Shown: positions 13,122-27,212, counted from the stretch's first letter. The stretch is 64,000 nucleotides of DNA from Ascaphus truei (GCA_036426205.1 CM071568.1:116186626-116250625), one strand, 5' to 3'. Program-made: numbers and translations. Notes: generated from the letters alone by a model not told the origin.

Positions 13122-13305
13122 GATACCTTGTTTATGGACGAACAATTTGGTCATAGGACAGCCTTTCGAGAGTTCTCCTCTCTTCTTCAAGGTAAGGCAA
13201 TTACCAGCAGTTATTGCTTGCATGAAGACGAGAGGAGCACTCTCGAATCTTGTCCGTTGACACAAATGGTTAGTCATAAAAAGGTATCACCATAACTCAT
13301 TTATT
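13122..13305. repeat. Palindromic PLE-like element (left, complete)
   Basis: Both halves begin with TGATACCTT and converge on a centre near 13,210. Each half contains the module that, read on the appropriate strand, is CTGAAGA, GAGAG stem, CTCTCGAAA. Only the right half is retained in the right arm (42,262-42,345). Several thousand bases to its left are left-arm-specific. Confidence 0.5.
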
Positions 13306-13309
13306 TATA

Positions 13310-15565
13310 TTGATTGTCGGTCTGTCTGTGATGTTGTCTGTTGTCTATAAACAGTATCGCAGAGTTGTTGTTGGTGAATCTTAGGAGGAAGACCAGTGAG
13401 TCATAAAAATCATTAGTTTTGGTGTTTTATGGGCAAACTATCTCACTGGAGTAGCGTTGAAGTTCTGATTGTTGATTTGTGATTTACCTTTTTCTCTTCT
13501 TTTTTTTGAGGATTGTGAGACACGCTGAGACTAAGCTAAGTATTGGTGGTTTGGGTCATTAGCCCCTACAAGGTGTTTGCCTTAGCATTACTACTAACAC
13601 CATTTTTGCTCTCTGGAGCATGATTATCAGAGTCTTTGATTATGCAGCGTTGCTCCTCATGCTTGTTTTAATTATACACCAGGCAACACACTGTAGGCTA
13701 GTGGGGATCCACCGTAACCCGTGCAAGGCGGATTTACCCCTAATGCGTTTGGATTTCTACATATATAGGGATTAGTTTATGTGGCGGGTTGCCACACTTC
13801 CTGCCTCTTGGTTAGTGTTTGATGTGTATAGGGACATTTGTGGTGGGTATGGGGGTCCCTTTTATTTGGAATAGGACCGGTCTCCGTAAGTGGTTCTCTC
13901 GCGGGGGACTTTGTCCTGAGATATCCAATAGATTTCGGGCTGTTCCCCATTTCTTTGGTTCATCCTTACCTGTTTGGTGTTATGTACTTTGCAATGTTTA
14001 TAGATATAGTCACATATTCTTCCTACTTCCAGGAGTTTTCGTGTTGTCTGCCTGTTTTTTTTATATATTGTTATTTTTTAACTTTTTGTGTTATTTTTTT
14101 ATGTATAAAAATTGGTGTTATTTTGCATAATCCCAATATCTTGTGGTGGTGTGTGTGTTATGTGTGGTCGGTGTGGTGTCCGTGGTTATTTACCAGATGT
14201 GGAAGGAAGAAAAACAGACACCGCCAGGGGTACGTAGAAAAACTATATTCATCTTAACAATACATGACGCAGCGCACCAACGTTTTCGGTCAGCACAACG
14301 TGACCTTCCTCTAACGTCACCTCTCATGATTTTGCTGGTTTTGAAGTAGTTGAAATCTCTAAATTTTTTTAAAACATGTCACTGATCCTGGTACTTTGGG
14401 GTTCACATCCCTTGTTGATTGCAACTTGGCCTAAAGATTAATTGATTGGTAATGAACTTCTGGATGGCAGGGAAAAACTGTCGGTTATAAATATTAGAGC
14501 CCGGGTAAGAAGGATTGTTCACACCCCCACTATCGGCTTTAGCATGACAATTAATTTATGTGCAATATACAGTATTTAGCAAAACACATATCATTTTACT
14601 GTATGCATGATTACAAATTTTTATTTAAGTCATGTATAGGATTGTTCATGTCTAGTAATGGAGATACATAATGTATATTACAACTATATAATAAATTTTT
14701 ATTGAATTTATGATTGAATTAAAATGTTGTTACAGAAAAAAAAAAATGATGTACAGTTGACATTATGGCCCATGTTAATGTGCCATAAGGAACCGATTGA
14801 AACTCATCAAGATGTCTTAAGAAATCAGCTCTGCATGTAAAATTATGACCCTTCTGTATATTCATAAATAAAAATAATAAAATCGTCAGTGTACTATACA
14901 GTATTTGATTAAGACAGATAATATTTTATATCCTTAACAGTCATACAGTAGTTTCCGTAATTCAGTAATTTATTTAGACATATCTTGGGAAACAAAGTAA
15001 AGAATTAAGACTGAATTTCTCCAACCATATATGTAACACAGTCAAGCACTGACGTTGGTACTTTACAATCAGCAAATCTATTATTTGAAAGGTATCATCA
15101 TTTCACTAACGCTAACATAGAAAATTTAGGACATACAGCATCAGTTTTTTTTTCAAACCATTACATTAGGATGTCTCCTAATTTCATCATTGACGTGATA
15201 TTTCTCAATGACTCCATTGACTGATTATTTTCTCTCCTGTCCCTCCTTCAGGCACATTGTGTCACGTGTTGTCTTTACCAGGTCTCACAAATGTCAGATT
15301 CCTGGTAGGAAGTTGTGGATAAATGAGGCTTCTATATTCCTCTTTATCCTTTGTGACTTCTCTGCATTGTGTACACAAAAATACCTTTCTATATTTCTTA
15401 CCTCTTGTATTATGGCTCCTCTCATATAAGGACAAAAGTATCCTATTTTATTATTATTAGTATCTGTATATTATAGTATCATTTTTAAATAGTTTACTAT
15501 TTCACAAGGATGTAAAGTAGAAATTGGGCTAGAAGACAATAAAGATACAACTCGAAGTTAATGTA
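13310..15565. other. AT-rich stretch without a gene
   Basis: Mirror of about 40,050-42,255. It includes the degenerate hammerhead-like module near 14,270-14,315 and poly-A/T runs. The open frames at 13,819-14,349 are short, hydrophobic by T-richness and unsupported. Confidence 0.6.
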
Positions 15566-15970
15566 CTGCAAAGACCACACTTTATTCGAGCCAATACCCG
15601 GTATGTACTGGCAGATAACCTGGAATGCGCACCTACCTCACCTATGCCAAAGCCCCGTTGCATTGCCTTCCCAGCCTGGGTCTGCCTGGTGTGGCGGCTG
15701 AGATGTTAAATGATTAATGATTTAGGATGTACTAGGCTGTCAAGCTTCGGTGTCTACCAGATGGCATAAATTCAAGTGAATGGGAATTGTAATGCCGTAA
15801 TTATATATATACTGTGAAGTATTGCAGCCGCGGGAATAAAATGCTTCAATCCCTTGCTTGAAAATAAACCCAATGCACCGGGCAGAAAACAGTCACAAAC
15901 CTCAATACACCCGGGTATACCCGAATTCGTCGGGACTAGCCGAGCTCGACTAAAGCTGTGTCGACAGTTG
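15566..15970 (-). mobile_element. TA-flanked MITE (left copy)
   Basis: Mirror of 39,652-40,047. TA flanks at 15,564-15,565 and 15,971-15,972, terminal CTGCA...GACCACACTTTATTCG with indels. Non-coding. Confidence 0.75.
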
Positions 15971-15972
15971 TA

Positions 15973-17890
15973 CTGGTCGGTTACCGTTAGTTAAAAGGCC
16001 CTGCCATCAGGGATCTTACAATGTAAAATGACGGGTACAGTGGAAAAAAAAGGGTGTATTATAATGTGGATGGGTAGTGCTATATTTGTAAAAACATCAG
16101 CTAGGATGCTCTTCTTTGCAACAGATAGAGATAGGCGGAAACCAGTTCAAAATATGTTTCCCCAAATTCCTTGGTCTTGGTTTATCAGTCCAACTCCATC
16201 TCCCTCACAAAAAAAATCCAAATCTAGCGGATGGTGGTACTGTGAAAAAAAACGAGTAATTTCAGTATCAGATCTGTCATAGAAAGACCTGACTTTCAGC
16301 TTCAAAGCCGAAGTTTAGATAGTCCCCCCGCCCAAACATCCCGCCAAATTGGAAATTGAGTGAGGACAGCCCCCCCCCCCTGTGCGAAAAAACACACCGG
16401 TAGGTATCTGGTGTGGGATTTTCCAATGTTCATGCAAAAGTTATATTAAATTGATTCCATTTCAACAATTCTTCAAAAGGATTCTATATTACTGTTGTAT
16501 AAGCCGAATTGCTAAATTGAAATTCCTCTGCCTCCCACTCACTTTCAGGAGCTAGGATTGTGCCAAAAAAAGTGTCTCGCCTTCTCTAGTTAGTAAAAGA
16601 TAGGATGTTTACCTAGCACGAGAGTTACCGGGATGCAATGACGGTGAGATATACATACTAAACCTGAAGTTGAAGTAATATGGTTTTTGGAGCACTATTG
16701 CTGACAGTTTTCTTTTTTTTAATCATCAAATCTATCTAATCAATTGACCAGGGGGGCTATTTAATCACACTGTTGTGAATAAAGGGTCTGATTATTGCAA
16801 GCCCCAGCATAGCTAAAATACGTATTAAATCTACACCCGATTGACGCTAAGTAGGTTTAAACTGCAATTTATTGACCTAGACACCAACAAAATCTGGTGG
16901 CTTTGGCTAGGTTAACCTAGTTGGCTTTTGTATTTTATTGAAGCTGTGTGGACAAATATTACCATATAGCCATTATTGGCAACAAGTTCTGACAGTACGC
17001 ACTTTACCTCAATATCTGTTTTCTCGTGTAACATCAGCAATTCTTGTTGCAACAAACTACCCACAAGTCTCATTATTAATAATCCAGAAAACTACCCTCT
17101 CACAAAGTCAGTCACAAATACACAGAAGAGGAACAATCGAAATCATATGCTGAACTCATTAATGGAGCTGAACGAAACATAATCAGAAAGATCAGTTTTA
17201 AACAGTACATCATTTGTCACTAGACTTACATTATTTTGCATTATTTATATATACAAGTTGTTTTTAATGATTAGTTACAATACGTTTATTAAATGAGCCA
17301 ATTTACCTCAACTGATCATATACTGTATCTTGTGTATTTTAGCTTCTCAGGTTCATTGATTTAACCTCATTCGAACTCACATAACTGTTTACCCTTCTGC
17401 TTTCAAACTGTCCACATTATTTTTTGTATAACTTAGTATCTTTTGTATGTAGAAAACCGTGCCCAAATACAGACAGTAGTGTTTTGCTTGTTCCTTGTTT
17501 AATGTATGGGCATTTTTGATGCTAGCAAGTGTGTCGATCCTGCTGTAATGGTACAGTTCCATAACAAGGAGTAATAATGTGTGCTACAAATCTGGGAAGA
17601 TTAAACTAGTTTGTTATCAAGAATCCTTAAGTCTAAACACAAAAGTGATATGTGACCAATGTTTAGATTGTTTTGGAAAACATACAGGACACACTACAGG
17701 CTGTCTTTCTTGAAGACACAATTAGGAGTTAAGTTAGGTGACTCTGTAATAATACAGTGTAGCAATTCAAGATCTTCCCGGTAGTTACTGGAAGAAAAGG
17801 ATTTTGTTAGCGGTCTTTCATAAAATCGATGAAAGTTGTTGACAGCAGCCTCAACGTTTGCCAACCAGATGCACACGCATCTTAGTTCCC
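15973..17890. other. AT-rich stretch without a gene
   Basis: Mirror of about 37,930-39,650. Only short chance frames; no repeat family I can name. Confidence 0.6.
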
Positions 17891-20800
17891 CATCTAGCAC
17901 AAGTTTCAGTACCCAACGTGCCACAAGGTGATGCATAAAGCGAGAACAGTGCTTCTGTTAGACTTTATTCAAACACGGAGGAAAAGCCCCTCATATTGGG
18001 TGCCGCAATTTGTCACCGCACGGCTGTCTGGAAGAGGTGCCTTGTCACTCTGTATCCTCAGGGTATATTTTAGGAGAATTGTTAGAGGTGGCATTGCTTC
18101 AAAGACCCTCCAAAAAGTCGATAAATATGGCCACAGAAACGAGAGGAAAGAAAACCGCAGCTCCATGAGCCGTTCTCAGTGGTAGGGGCCAATTCACCAC
18201 TGCTTCCACTTAGCTGGATCAGTTGGCATCCACTCGACGGACACAATGTTGGTCCCGAGCGTCTGTAGGTTCAACCGAGGTGTGCAAAAGGCATTTCGAG
18301 TTGACAGTTTCAGGCCTTTTGTTCCCGTACGGTTCCAGGATTTTGAGCAGCAGGTCGTTCTGACATGTGTCCTCTAATGGTCTTTACAAGACAATAAATA
18401 TCATCCGGGTATAACGCAAGCATTCCCGAGGATTTCATGTCATCCAATTGTTTTTTCCTCCAATTGAGAAGTTGGAATGTGGATGGATCTCCAACCATAT
18501 CCTGGTTTACATACGCGTAAATTGATGACAGCCCCGTGGACCAGACGAGCATTCTTCTCCTGGTCTTTCTGTCCTTCTCTACATCATACGGTACACTGTA
18601 GTTATAGCCGGATCGCGAGGTCCAATACACTAACCATTACGTCCCCGCAGGGGCATTGGAGAATCTCGATGCAGGAAGAGCTGTACTATCGAGGGTACCG
18701 GTGCAATTGTCAAGTGTCCGGTAAGAACGACAACAATCTAAAGCCGACCCATTCTGCTTATCATCCCCACCACCCAATGGGCGTAGGTTTTAGGGCCTTC
18801 CGGCAGGGGATGCTCGGTCACCATCCCCGCTGTTCCCCATCTCTTGTAAGACGGGCCCTTACAATTGTCCACATCCCGAGGGGTGAGCGTACACCAGAAC
18901 GCTCTCAGTAAGGGTGGGGGTGCACTATAGGATGGTGTGTTGGGTCTTTCCGGCGGTGAGCCCACACCCTCTCAATTGTGAAAAATATGGCCCGACGTTC
19001 TTCTAACTTGGAGTGAGTGGTATATCCCTTCAGCCAGGAGATCTGAATCTCCGAAGTTGAACATCAGCCAGCTGGTGGCTCTGACACGCGTAGCGGTATT
19101 CACTTGGGGCCATATCCGGGGGTAATGACGGAGAGTAACAGGGTATATTCGCCCATTTTCGGCCTGGGCGAAGACCCATATGGTAGGGCGAAGATATTTG
19201 GACGAATACTTGATTTTTTCAGGAATATCGTGGAGGTCCATTCCCGCACTTAAGTACAAACTTGTAGCCTCGCTGGGCAATCCTCCTCGGGAGAGTACTC
19301 TCCAGGGAGAAGAGGTTGGCGGCTTATCCCGGTTGAGATAGCAGCACAATGCGACCATACGCTTTCACTCCCCTGGTGGAATTTTTGTTAACCGGGTGGG
19401 TAAGTTGAAGAGGTTTCCCTACCTGCTTGGGCCGATATCTTCTACACTCTACTAGCAGGAGGGGATGGATTGCATAATGATCAAGGGGTAGCTCGAAAAT
19501 TCTGCAGGTAGGACGAATCACGGCCCGCACATTCACGGTGTTCGGTTCCTAATATACCGGGGCGCTTGGGTGCATGACGCCGGGGCATATCAGTGCCTCA
19601 CACCTCCATAATATGCGATTTCTCCAAGTATTACAACGGGGTATCTCCACCGAACCTTCATTATCCCATCAAGTGGGTAATCCTCATTGCTGAGCCCCCT
19701 CCCCTTATGTTGCTCTGCCGACTGCAAGGGTTGATGTTCGAGATATTGATTGTTAAACCTCGTGTCCAGCAAACACTGTCAAATAGACACATCACGAGTG
19801 ATGCGTATGAGGGTGGGGGTCCTACCGACGTGTAAGCGTCCAATGGTGGGGTTCATCATTGGGGCTTGATCAGGATGGGTTAGAGGGTGGGGTGCAAGTT
19901 TATGACTGTCTGTACCTTGTAGATCATGGATTCGATAGTTCGTGCCTAATTGGAGTTTGTGTTATCCTTTACTCGGGCAATTGGAGAGAAGGGGCCCTTT
20001 TGACCACATCCGTAGCAAATTACGTCACTGAGGTCAGTACAAGACTTGTACATAGGGGATGTTTCCCTGATTGGTTTGGACTTTAGGAGGGTGGCTGGAT
20101 GAGAATCCTCCTCCATTACGATAGAGGTTCCTTGATCTTTTCCTTGTGGTAGTCAGCTGGCTGAGGCTTCTTGAAAGGTTGTGGCACGTTCTCCTCGTGA
20201 CAAGTCACAAATCTTCCTGGGTGTTTGGAACTGAAAACGACCATCCTGATTCTATATCCGTTCCATGAGGTCCTCGTAGCTGGGAGAATTTCAGTGGAAG
20301 ATTGCAGCAGATTCGGGCCACCAAGGGTTATGAAGGAAGTTCCCTGCAGGAATTGCCTGTTTCGGTAGTGTTCCAAGTCCGCCACATGATGTCCTTTTGT
20401 GGATCAGTGTCGCAGAGCTTACAATAGTTTGCAGTCGGTGAAGAATTCAGACAAGTCTTCAATTCCTTCTGATTGAGGGCAGGGAAAAGTGGGCAACAGC
20501 GGCAATGGGGTTCATCCTTCTGAGGTAGGTCCGGTCCTGCATGTACCAGTTCTTGACTCGCGTCAGGGTGACCGTATCGGCAATACAACCCATGATTATC
20601 GGTGGCAGGAGGCAGCACGAATTCTACAATCACATTGTGTCTTTATCGCAGTCTGAGCATGTCCACCCAGGCAGACCAACTGTTCTGCGTGATCCCGCCA
20701 ATCGTATCAAACGTTCGTCTTCTTCGCCCAATGGTGTGGGTCGTACTCCTGAGAATGGTTTTTAGGTGGCAGTACTGGAGATGTGTGCTTACTGTGTGAG

Positions 20801-21750
20801 GGCCTACTACCAGTTGTGGTGTGTCACTCATAAGTTGGGGAAGTTCCCGGAGACAGGTGGCTATAAACTGGGCTCTAAGGAGTTGGGCAGGGTTAATCTG
20901 ATACCGGCTGATGGTAGGTGTTTAGGTGAAAGTGACTGGGGTACAGGGTAGGTCTCCTTACTGGGGTGGTACTTGTGGCCATCCATACCCCAGGACTGTA
21001 GTGGGAGGTGGACCCTTCAGTGTGAGAAAGGACCTTGAGTGGAGAGCCCCGAAATGGCCATCTTGCCTGATAGGAACTCAAGGTGAGTCTTGGAGTGAAT
21101 GGGTCCCTACGGAGTTGGTTAACTTAGGAATATCAGTGGGTGGCCCGTGTGGGGGCGGGCGCGGATAGGTTAGGCCTGAGGGGCCATTCCAAGCATATAT
21201 CATGTTCGTGGGCCAATAGTATGGAAAATAGAATGGCAATTGCATAAAGTTTGCGACCTACCTAAGATCCTGGTATGGCCAGATATGGGAAGTTTCGTGC
21301 CTGGGTCAATGGACAGCAGTTATGAGGTAAGAGTTGGATACTCCTCCCACCCCGAGGGGGGGGGGACCACATGGTGCAGGACATGCACGTATCTAGTGCC
21401 AGTGATGGACCTGTTGCTCGGTGGGTATGAACATGGCAGTCGAATGGTTTCAACAAATGTTCGAATATGAGCAGGGCACCCCAAGCCTGAGATATCCAGC
21501 AGTGCCTCCAATTGTAACACACTTCCCCAGCCCCTCGGAGATGGTGGCTACGTTGTGTGTATATAGGTTGCAATAACTGTGGTTGCACAGGAGCATCTGA
21601 GTCTCGGATACGGGGAACCTGGGGTACGAAATGAGTCGATGTTGGTTGGCTGGAACATGTGGTTGCAGCCCTGAGGCCTGCTCACCACTCAACCATCTCC
21701 CTGCAGCGAACCACACAGCTGTCCCCCTCACGCAGCATGAAGGTAAGAGG
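17890..21750 (-). pseudogene. Decayed gypsy with PNMA-like gag (left copy)
   Basis: Indel-rich mirror of 34,130-37,930. Useful as a check: it shares with the right arm the Pro in place of His in the zinc knuckle (near 20,010) and the Pro in the YxDD box (near 18,400), so those changes are genomic rather than base-calling errors. Confidence 0.7.
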
Positions 21751-22002
21751 GACCAGGCTAATCAGTGTTATGCGAGGAGTCAGTGTTATTTTGTAAGATG
21801 ATTATGGATAAACAAATGTAAAAAGAGCAACTAGCACATAGTGTCCTGGGAATCCCTTTCCTCTATCTAAATGGATCAAGGTAAACTCAAATCTATCCTA
21901 AAATATGATATACCTGCCTGCTATAAGTTTCTCAATGGCAAGGAACTGCAGTAGGACACCTGTGCATAGACTCCATTGCACAATTTCTAACTTCCCATTT
22001 GC

Positions 22003-22044
22003 TTCCTCAGGGGTGCATGCATGTGCATGAAACGCGTTGGGAGA
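22003..22044 (+). ncRNA. Hammerhead-like module (left copy)
   Basis: Contains GAAACGCGTTGGG preceded by a GTGCATGCATGTGCA stem. The GAAA-CGCG-T part is kept exactly, but the CTGANGA box is not. Mirror of 33,818-33,866. Confidence 0.3.
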
Positions 22045-22399
22045 TATTCGTTTTTAGAGGATGTCTGTTGGTTTTAGTGGGCTATTGGCAGCACGTGTGT
22101 AGGTGTGGGGGGAAAGAAGAGGAAGAGGAGCAGCGATTTCGGTAACACCGCGGTTGTGTGGATGTCACATCCACCCGGAAGTTCCGGTGTTTCGTGCGAC
22201 CCCCCCAACATCCATCCCCCCACAAGAGGCAATCCCTAAAGGAGCTCATTTCATCAGAGAGGGAACCTGAGCGACTCAGCCATGCTTTTACCATCTACTG
22301 TCGCTGTAAGTAGGGTTTCAATTTTACCCTCTGGACAAAGTGCTGTACCTCGGACCCCGTATTTCAATGTTAATAAATAGCTTCTTGTTAGGATTTTCG

Positions 22400-22650
22400 C
22401 CTTGCTAGTGTTGTCTGTCATATGGGTTATGTTTGTCATGTGTGAGTTTTTAATGTTTAATGTCAATATTTTTTGGCTACCTGCCCACATATATCTGTTT
22501 GTTTTCTCTCTTTTACATATTGCCAATCATTTGGAGTGTTTAGTTGTCGTGTGAGTTTTATGTTTTTAATGTCAACTTTTGGAGGCGTACTGCACTATTA
22601 TCTGTTGTTTTCTTCTCTTTTTTACATGTGCACTATTATTTGTGTGAGCC
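22400..22650. repeat. 112-bp tandem duplication (left copy)
   Basis: Two adjacent copies of a unit containing GTCAATATTTTTTGGC / GTCAACTTTTGGAGGC and TGTTTTCT(T)CTCTTTTTTACAT. Mirror of 33,213-33,436. Confidence 0.6.
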
Positions 22651-23351
22651 GTTCATGACCCTTCACTGCGTTTGTTCAGGAGGACATTTGGGGATTTTCA
22701 AGAGAGGACTTGGTTATTATATTTAAAGGACTGATTATGGGCGCCGACAATTCTTTTTTTTTCTTTCTTCTTCGTTACGGAACGTCTGCCTCATTTAACT
22801 AGCTAACACATCCAATCCTAAAAGGAATTACCCTCCCCTTACGCAGAATTTTTTGGATGTTTTTAGCAAAATGCATCTGAGCTCCTACCCCCTCATCGGC
22901 GCATACGAAGTTCCGATTGACCGTACCTGTGGATACACTTGTCCAAATCCAAATTATTGCCCTCTCGTTGCCAGAGACGGAAGCCATGGATGAATATTTC
23001 GCGAGAACTTGAAGCAGGGGCTTTATACGTCTTTCAACTCTCCCGCGGGGCTGGAGTTTCTTCGTTAAGAAGAAGGATGAACTCTCGACTGTTGTATTGA
23101 TTACGGGGCATGAACCACATTACGGTGAAGAATCGTTACCACTCCCACTCATCTCCGAAACTCTCGATAGACTTCAAGGGGCCACCTCTTTACCAAACTG
23201 GACCTTGGTGGGGCATATAATCTCATCCGCATACGGGAGGAGGCGACGAATGGAAAATGCCTTCAACACCCGTAGAGGGCACTACAAATTCTTGTGATGC
23301 CCTCGGTTTATGAGAAGCACCGGCGGGATTTTCAGGACTTTATCAATGATA

Positions 23352-23712
23352 CACTGGCGACACGTAATTTATTGCGCATCGGCCAGAATCCGCAAGGCCG
23401 GGAGATTTACCGGCCTGCTAGTGGCCCTGCCCTCGGGCGCGCGAGGTCAGAGACGCGGTCACGCGTCTTCGGGAGCCGTCGCCCCCAGCACGCGCGTCCA
23501 GGGGCTCCCGAGGGAGCCTGGTCCCGCGATCGCGGGGACAGGGGCAGGGGGTTCCGGGGGCCCGGACGGACGGCAGCTGTAGGGAGAGCGGCCCGATCGG
23601 AGGGCGTCTTCCTGAGGCTTGCGCGCGCAGCCCGTCACTCTCGGGCGCGCGCCAGGCTATGCTGCGCGCACAGAAACGGGCAAATGCCTAGAATAAAGAT
23701 GTGCCGCAGCAG
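23352..23712 (+). mobile_element. GC-rich MITE inside gypsy RT (left copy)
   Basis: Starts CACTGGCGACACG after GATA and ends CCGCAGCAG before TATTCTTCGG. TA at 23,350-23,351 and 23,713-23,714. Mirror of 32,127-32,482. Confidence 0.75.
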
Positions 23713-25980
23713 TATTCTTCGGGATGTCAGTAACCGCTTTGTAATCGTCTATCTGGATGACATCCTTACTTTTTTCAAAAGAACTTACAGGACCATATCA
23801 TCCATACGAAGTTTGTGCTCTCTCGCTCTCGAGAGAAAACGGTTGTTTGCCAAATGGAGAAATGCCTTTTTCACCGTCTACCACTTCCTTTCTTGGGTAC
23901 ATTATCTCAACAGAGGCTTGGCCATGGACCCAGAGAAACTTAAAGCCGTAGTGGATTGGCCGCAACCCGATTCCCTCAATCATTCTGCGATTTTTAGGGT
24001 TCTCTAAATATTACCGAAATTTATTCGCAATTTTTCCACCATCATCGCTCTTATCACCGCACTGACCCAAAAATGATGAGATCCTTCGTTTGGTGTCCCC
24101 AAGCAGCAACGACTTTCAAACATTGAAATAAGCTTTCGTCTGCTCCCATCCTCGACCTCCGAAAATTAATTTTCATTCACCCTAGAGGTTGGGCTTTGGA
24201 CTGTGGGGCTGGCACGGTTCTATCTCAGGATTGTCTCCCAGAGACAAACTTCACCCTTGCGGGTTCTTCTCTAAGAAGAGTTTTCTCCAGCGGAGAGAAA
24301 AAAACTACGATGTGGGCATAGGGAACTTTTGGCGTCAAATTGGCTCTTCAAGAAGTGGAGGCATCTTCTGGAGGGGTCAAAGAGCCATTCACGATTCTCA
24401 ACGGACCACAAAATGCTGTTGTACATCAAGAATGCCACCGCTTAGGTCCTCGCCAAGCCCGTGGTCGTTATTTTTTCCAGGTTTAATTTTATTCTGTCAT
24501 ACATTCCCGGCATCAAAAACGTCAAGGCAAATGCCCTCTAGACAATACTTTCTGAAGGGAGACCGAAAAAAACACCGAGCCCATCCTTCCCAAAACAAGA
24601 TACATCGCAGTCGCTGCGTTCAAGAATCTTGATGAAAATCAATCAAGTCTCAAAACACTTCCGACTGGTCTTGAGGTTCCGAAGGATGGCTTGTACGTAG
24701 AGCCCAAGTTCATTCCTGAGATACTCGATTGGGGACATGCTTCCCACTCAGCAGGACATCCAGGATTCAAGAAATTGTGATCTATCTGTCGCACTTTCTG
24801 GTGGCCCAATATGGCCAAATCCATTCTTGAATTTACACGGGCCGTCCGGTATGTGCATGCAATAAAATTCCTATCCAGAAACTCCATGGTCTCTTTTACC
24901 TTTACCCATTACGGAGCGCCTGGTACACATATCCATGGACTTTATTGTTGGATTGCATAGGTCGAATGGCATGAACACCATCTTTCTAGTAGTGGTGGAC
25001 GGTTTTCCAAGATGGCACATTTTTATCCTCTCAAAGGATTACTCCTCACCCAACCCTAGCCGATATCTTCTCCAAGAAATTTTTCGGATCCATGGCATAC
25101 CCACATCCATCGTGTCGGATTGTGGCTCTCATTTGTTTCCAAATTGTGGAGGATCTTCACCAGAAGACTGGGCATTGCTTCATCCTTTTCTTCAGGATAT
25201 ACCACCCAATCTAATGGACAGACTGAGAGGTTAAACCAATCTCTCGAGAAGTATTAAGGTATTTGCTTGATTCACAGGATGACTGGGTGGAATTACTTCC
25301 CTGGCTGAGGATGCCTTAATTCCTCCAGGAACGAGTCCACCGTGAGACGCCTTTCTTTATCATACAGATTCCACCCGGCTCGCCTACATATTTTAATTTC
25401 TCCTATGGAGTACCAGCCATGGACGAACACATCTCCCTCCTACAGGACTCTTGGTCTAGAATTCAATGGCACTCAAAGGCCTCCCTACGTCCTAAAAACC
25501 CAACTGATCGTCATCGCCGAGCTTTCACTACAAAACGGGGACAAGGTTTGGTATCTACCAAGAAAATACCATCTCAAAACCCCTTCCCCAAATGGCACCT
25601 AGGTTTTGGTCCTTTCCTATCATGGAGCAGGTAAACCCGTGTGTCCTTCCGACTTCAATTACCTCAAAGCATGAGAAATCCCGAATGTCTTTCACACTTC
25701 GCTTCTCAAGCCGTTATCTCCAGTGCCCTCTTTCCGGACCACATCTTAAAACAGACCAGTGATTGTACAGGGGCAACGAAGAGTAAGGGTCCAAGCTTTA
25801 CTAGATTCGTCTTTTGAGAGGTAAGGTCATTCTTGGTCCCATTGGAAGGGTTTTGGACCCGAAGAAAGGTCGGTGGTACATCTTAAAGAAATTCACGCAC
25901 CCGGACTTCTCAACGTTTCCGAAAGAAGTCTCCGTCTAAATCTTTTAAGGACGTCCTGAGGCCGACCCTGAGGGGGGGTA

Positions 25981-26717
25981 TGTGAGGATCCGGGGTGGCG
26001 GCGCTCACAGTGCGACACCTCCTCACTTCTTTACATGACTACTGCCGTGGTTCGTCCACTTGCGACGCCCGTCACCCTCACACTGCCCTAGGGGTCCCCG
26101 CCGCCCGATGGTCCGCTCCTCGGCTCTGCGGCACCTCTCCCTCATGCGGTGCCTTTTGTCCCAGGCGCGCACGTGGACAGCGATGTGCCAAGGTGAAGAT
26201 AATTTATTCACTGCACTAGCAGTAACACGCCCCCCAACTGAATGAACAGGCTATTCCCCAGACCAAACTATCTCACATGTCTGCCATCAAGGGGACCATC
26301 CTGGACAGCTCCATGCACTCCTCCAGGTCTGCCCATCTTTTCTATTGCCAGCCTCACTATATTATGCCGTCCTACCATTCCCACATCGCTCGACATAGTT
26401 CCACTTGTGGAACTACAGCTGGCACTTCTCTCTTTTTTCACTCTGGTCACGACTTGGCTTGGGGCGTCAATCTCTGGCTCTCGATCCAGCTTGGACACCG
26501 ACCTTCTGGAATTCTCCAATCCCTGAACTGGCTAACGGCAACGACGACGGCAATTCTTTATCGGTACTGGCAAGGATTGACTAAAGCTAACACCACCTGG
26601 CTGGCACGCTCAAAACACCACACTCCGGACACGCTCCTTTGCTGCGGGTGCGTGCTCATATACGTCCTCACCTCAGTAAAAGGGACGGGTCCGGTCTCGG
26701 GCAGCAATGGCGTAACA
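25981..26717 (+). mobile_element. 3' LTR of chromodomain gypsy (left copy)
   Basis: Starts TGTGAGGATCCGGG after a GAGGGGGGGTA purine tract and ends GGCGTAACA. Mirror of 27,720-28,475. Confidence 0.7.
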
Positions 26718-27115
26718 TATGCGCATTATGAGCTTTCATATACAGTGTGAATAATTTATTGTATCTCCACATTCCAAATCAATAAAGACTGGAAAGTTGA
26801 AAATCGAATGCACCCCCCACCCCCAAAAACATACGCAATGGGATAATAGTTGTCAACGGATCAGATCGGGTGCTATAGAACTGACTGAAAACAAGACATT
26901 TCTTATCCCCTCAGCTGTGATTTTTCTGTATTTCTGCCTTCTTAGAAGCCAAATCTCCATTCTAGTCCTCTTATTGCATTATGGATGGTCCAAGAACAAC
27001 CACAGAAAAGAGATCCCAGAGTTTGCACTCAACTTATAAATCTCTGAGTAGATGGAACAAATATCCAAACCGTATAGGATACCAGAAGGTTTAAAAAACA
27101 CAAAACAAAAAAAAT

Positions 27116-27212
27116 ACTTTCTTTAGAGCACTTTTAGGTGATTTTATATATAAGTTAAAACATTATAAATATTTTTTGTGTTCAATAGAAGAGTAAATTA
27201 GTATTTTAGTAA
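27116..27212. other. Spacer at the turn of the inverted repeat
   Basis: About 97 AT-rich bases separate the end of the left arm (the run of A around 27,100-27,115) from the point where the same sequence resumes in reverse complement (27,212 onward). The turn therefore lies inside the left contig, before the N gap. No gene or known repeat is visible in it. Confidence 0.8.

Larger units (their letters stand above)
22830..26717 (+). pseudogene. Chromodomain Ty3/gypsy element (left copy)
   Basis: Indel-rich mirror of 27,720-33,090, in the order RT, MITE, RT end, RNase H, integrase, chromodomain, 3' LTR. It lacks the 1.36-kb purine-rich block: near 24,215-24,240 the RNase H text runs uninterrupted through GGCTGGCACGGTTCTATCTC. 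That makes it the better reference for the RNase H segment despite its indels. Confidence 0.75.
1..27115 (-). repeat. Left arm of giant inverted repeat
   Basis: Reading the reverse complement of 27,212-53,275 reproduces this stretch element by element: MITE at 360 versus 52,925, LINE endonuclease at 2,800 versus 50,520, unknown LTR element at 4,445 versus 48,896, MITE at 15,566 versus 40,047, PNMA-type gypsy at 17,900-21,750 versus 37,900-34,130, chromodomain gypsy at 22,830-26,717 versus 33,090-27,720. Differences are mainly single-base indels, often at homopolymers, which fragment every ORF in this arm. That looks like unpolished long-read sequence rather than evolutionary decay. Three large blocks are not shared (see findings). 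Confidence 0.9.

Noticed and set aside
13819..14349. Hydrophobic ORFs resembling membrane proteins
   Set aside because: T-rich sequence yields Phe/Leu/Cys runs; the mirror at 41,460-42,010 does not keep the frame.
23294..24007. 237-codon ORF joining RT-like text with a GC-rich Arg-rich segment
   Set aside because: It is the gypsy RT running through the inserted MITE in the noisy arm, not a fusion protein.
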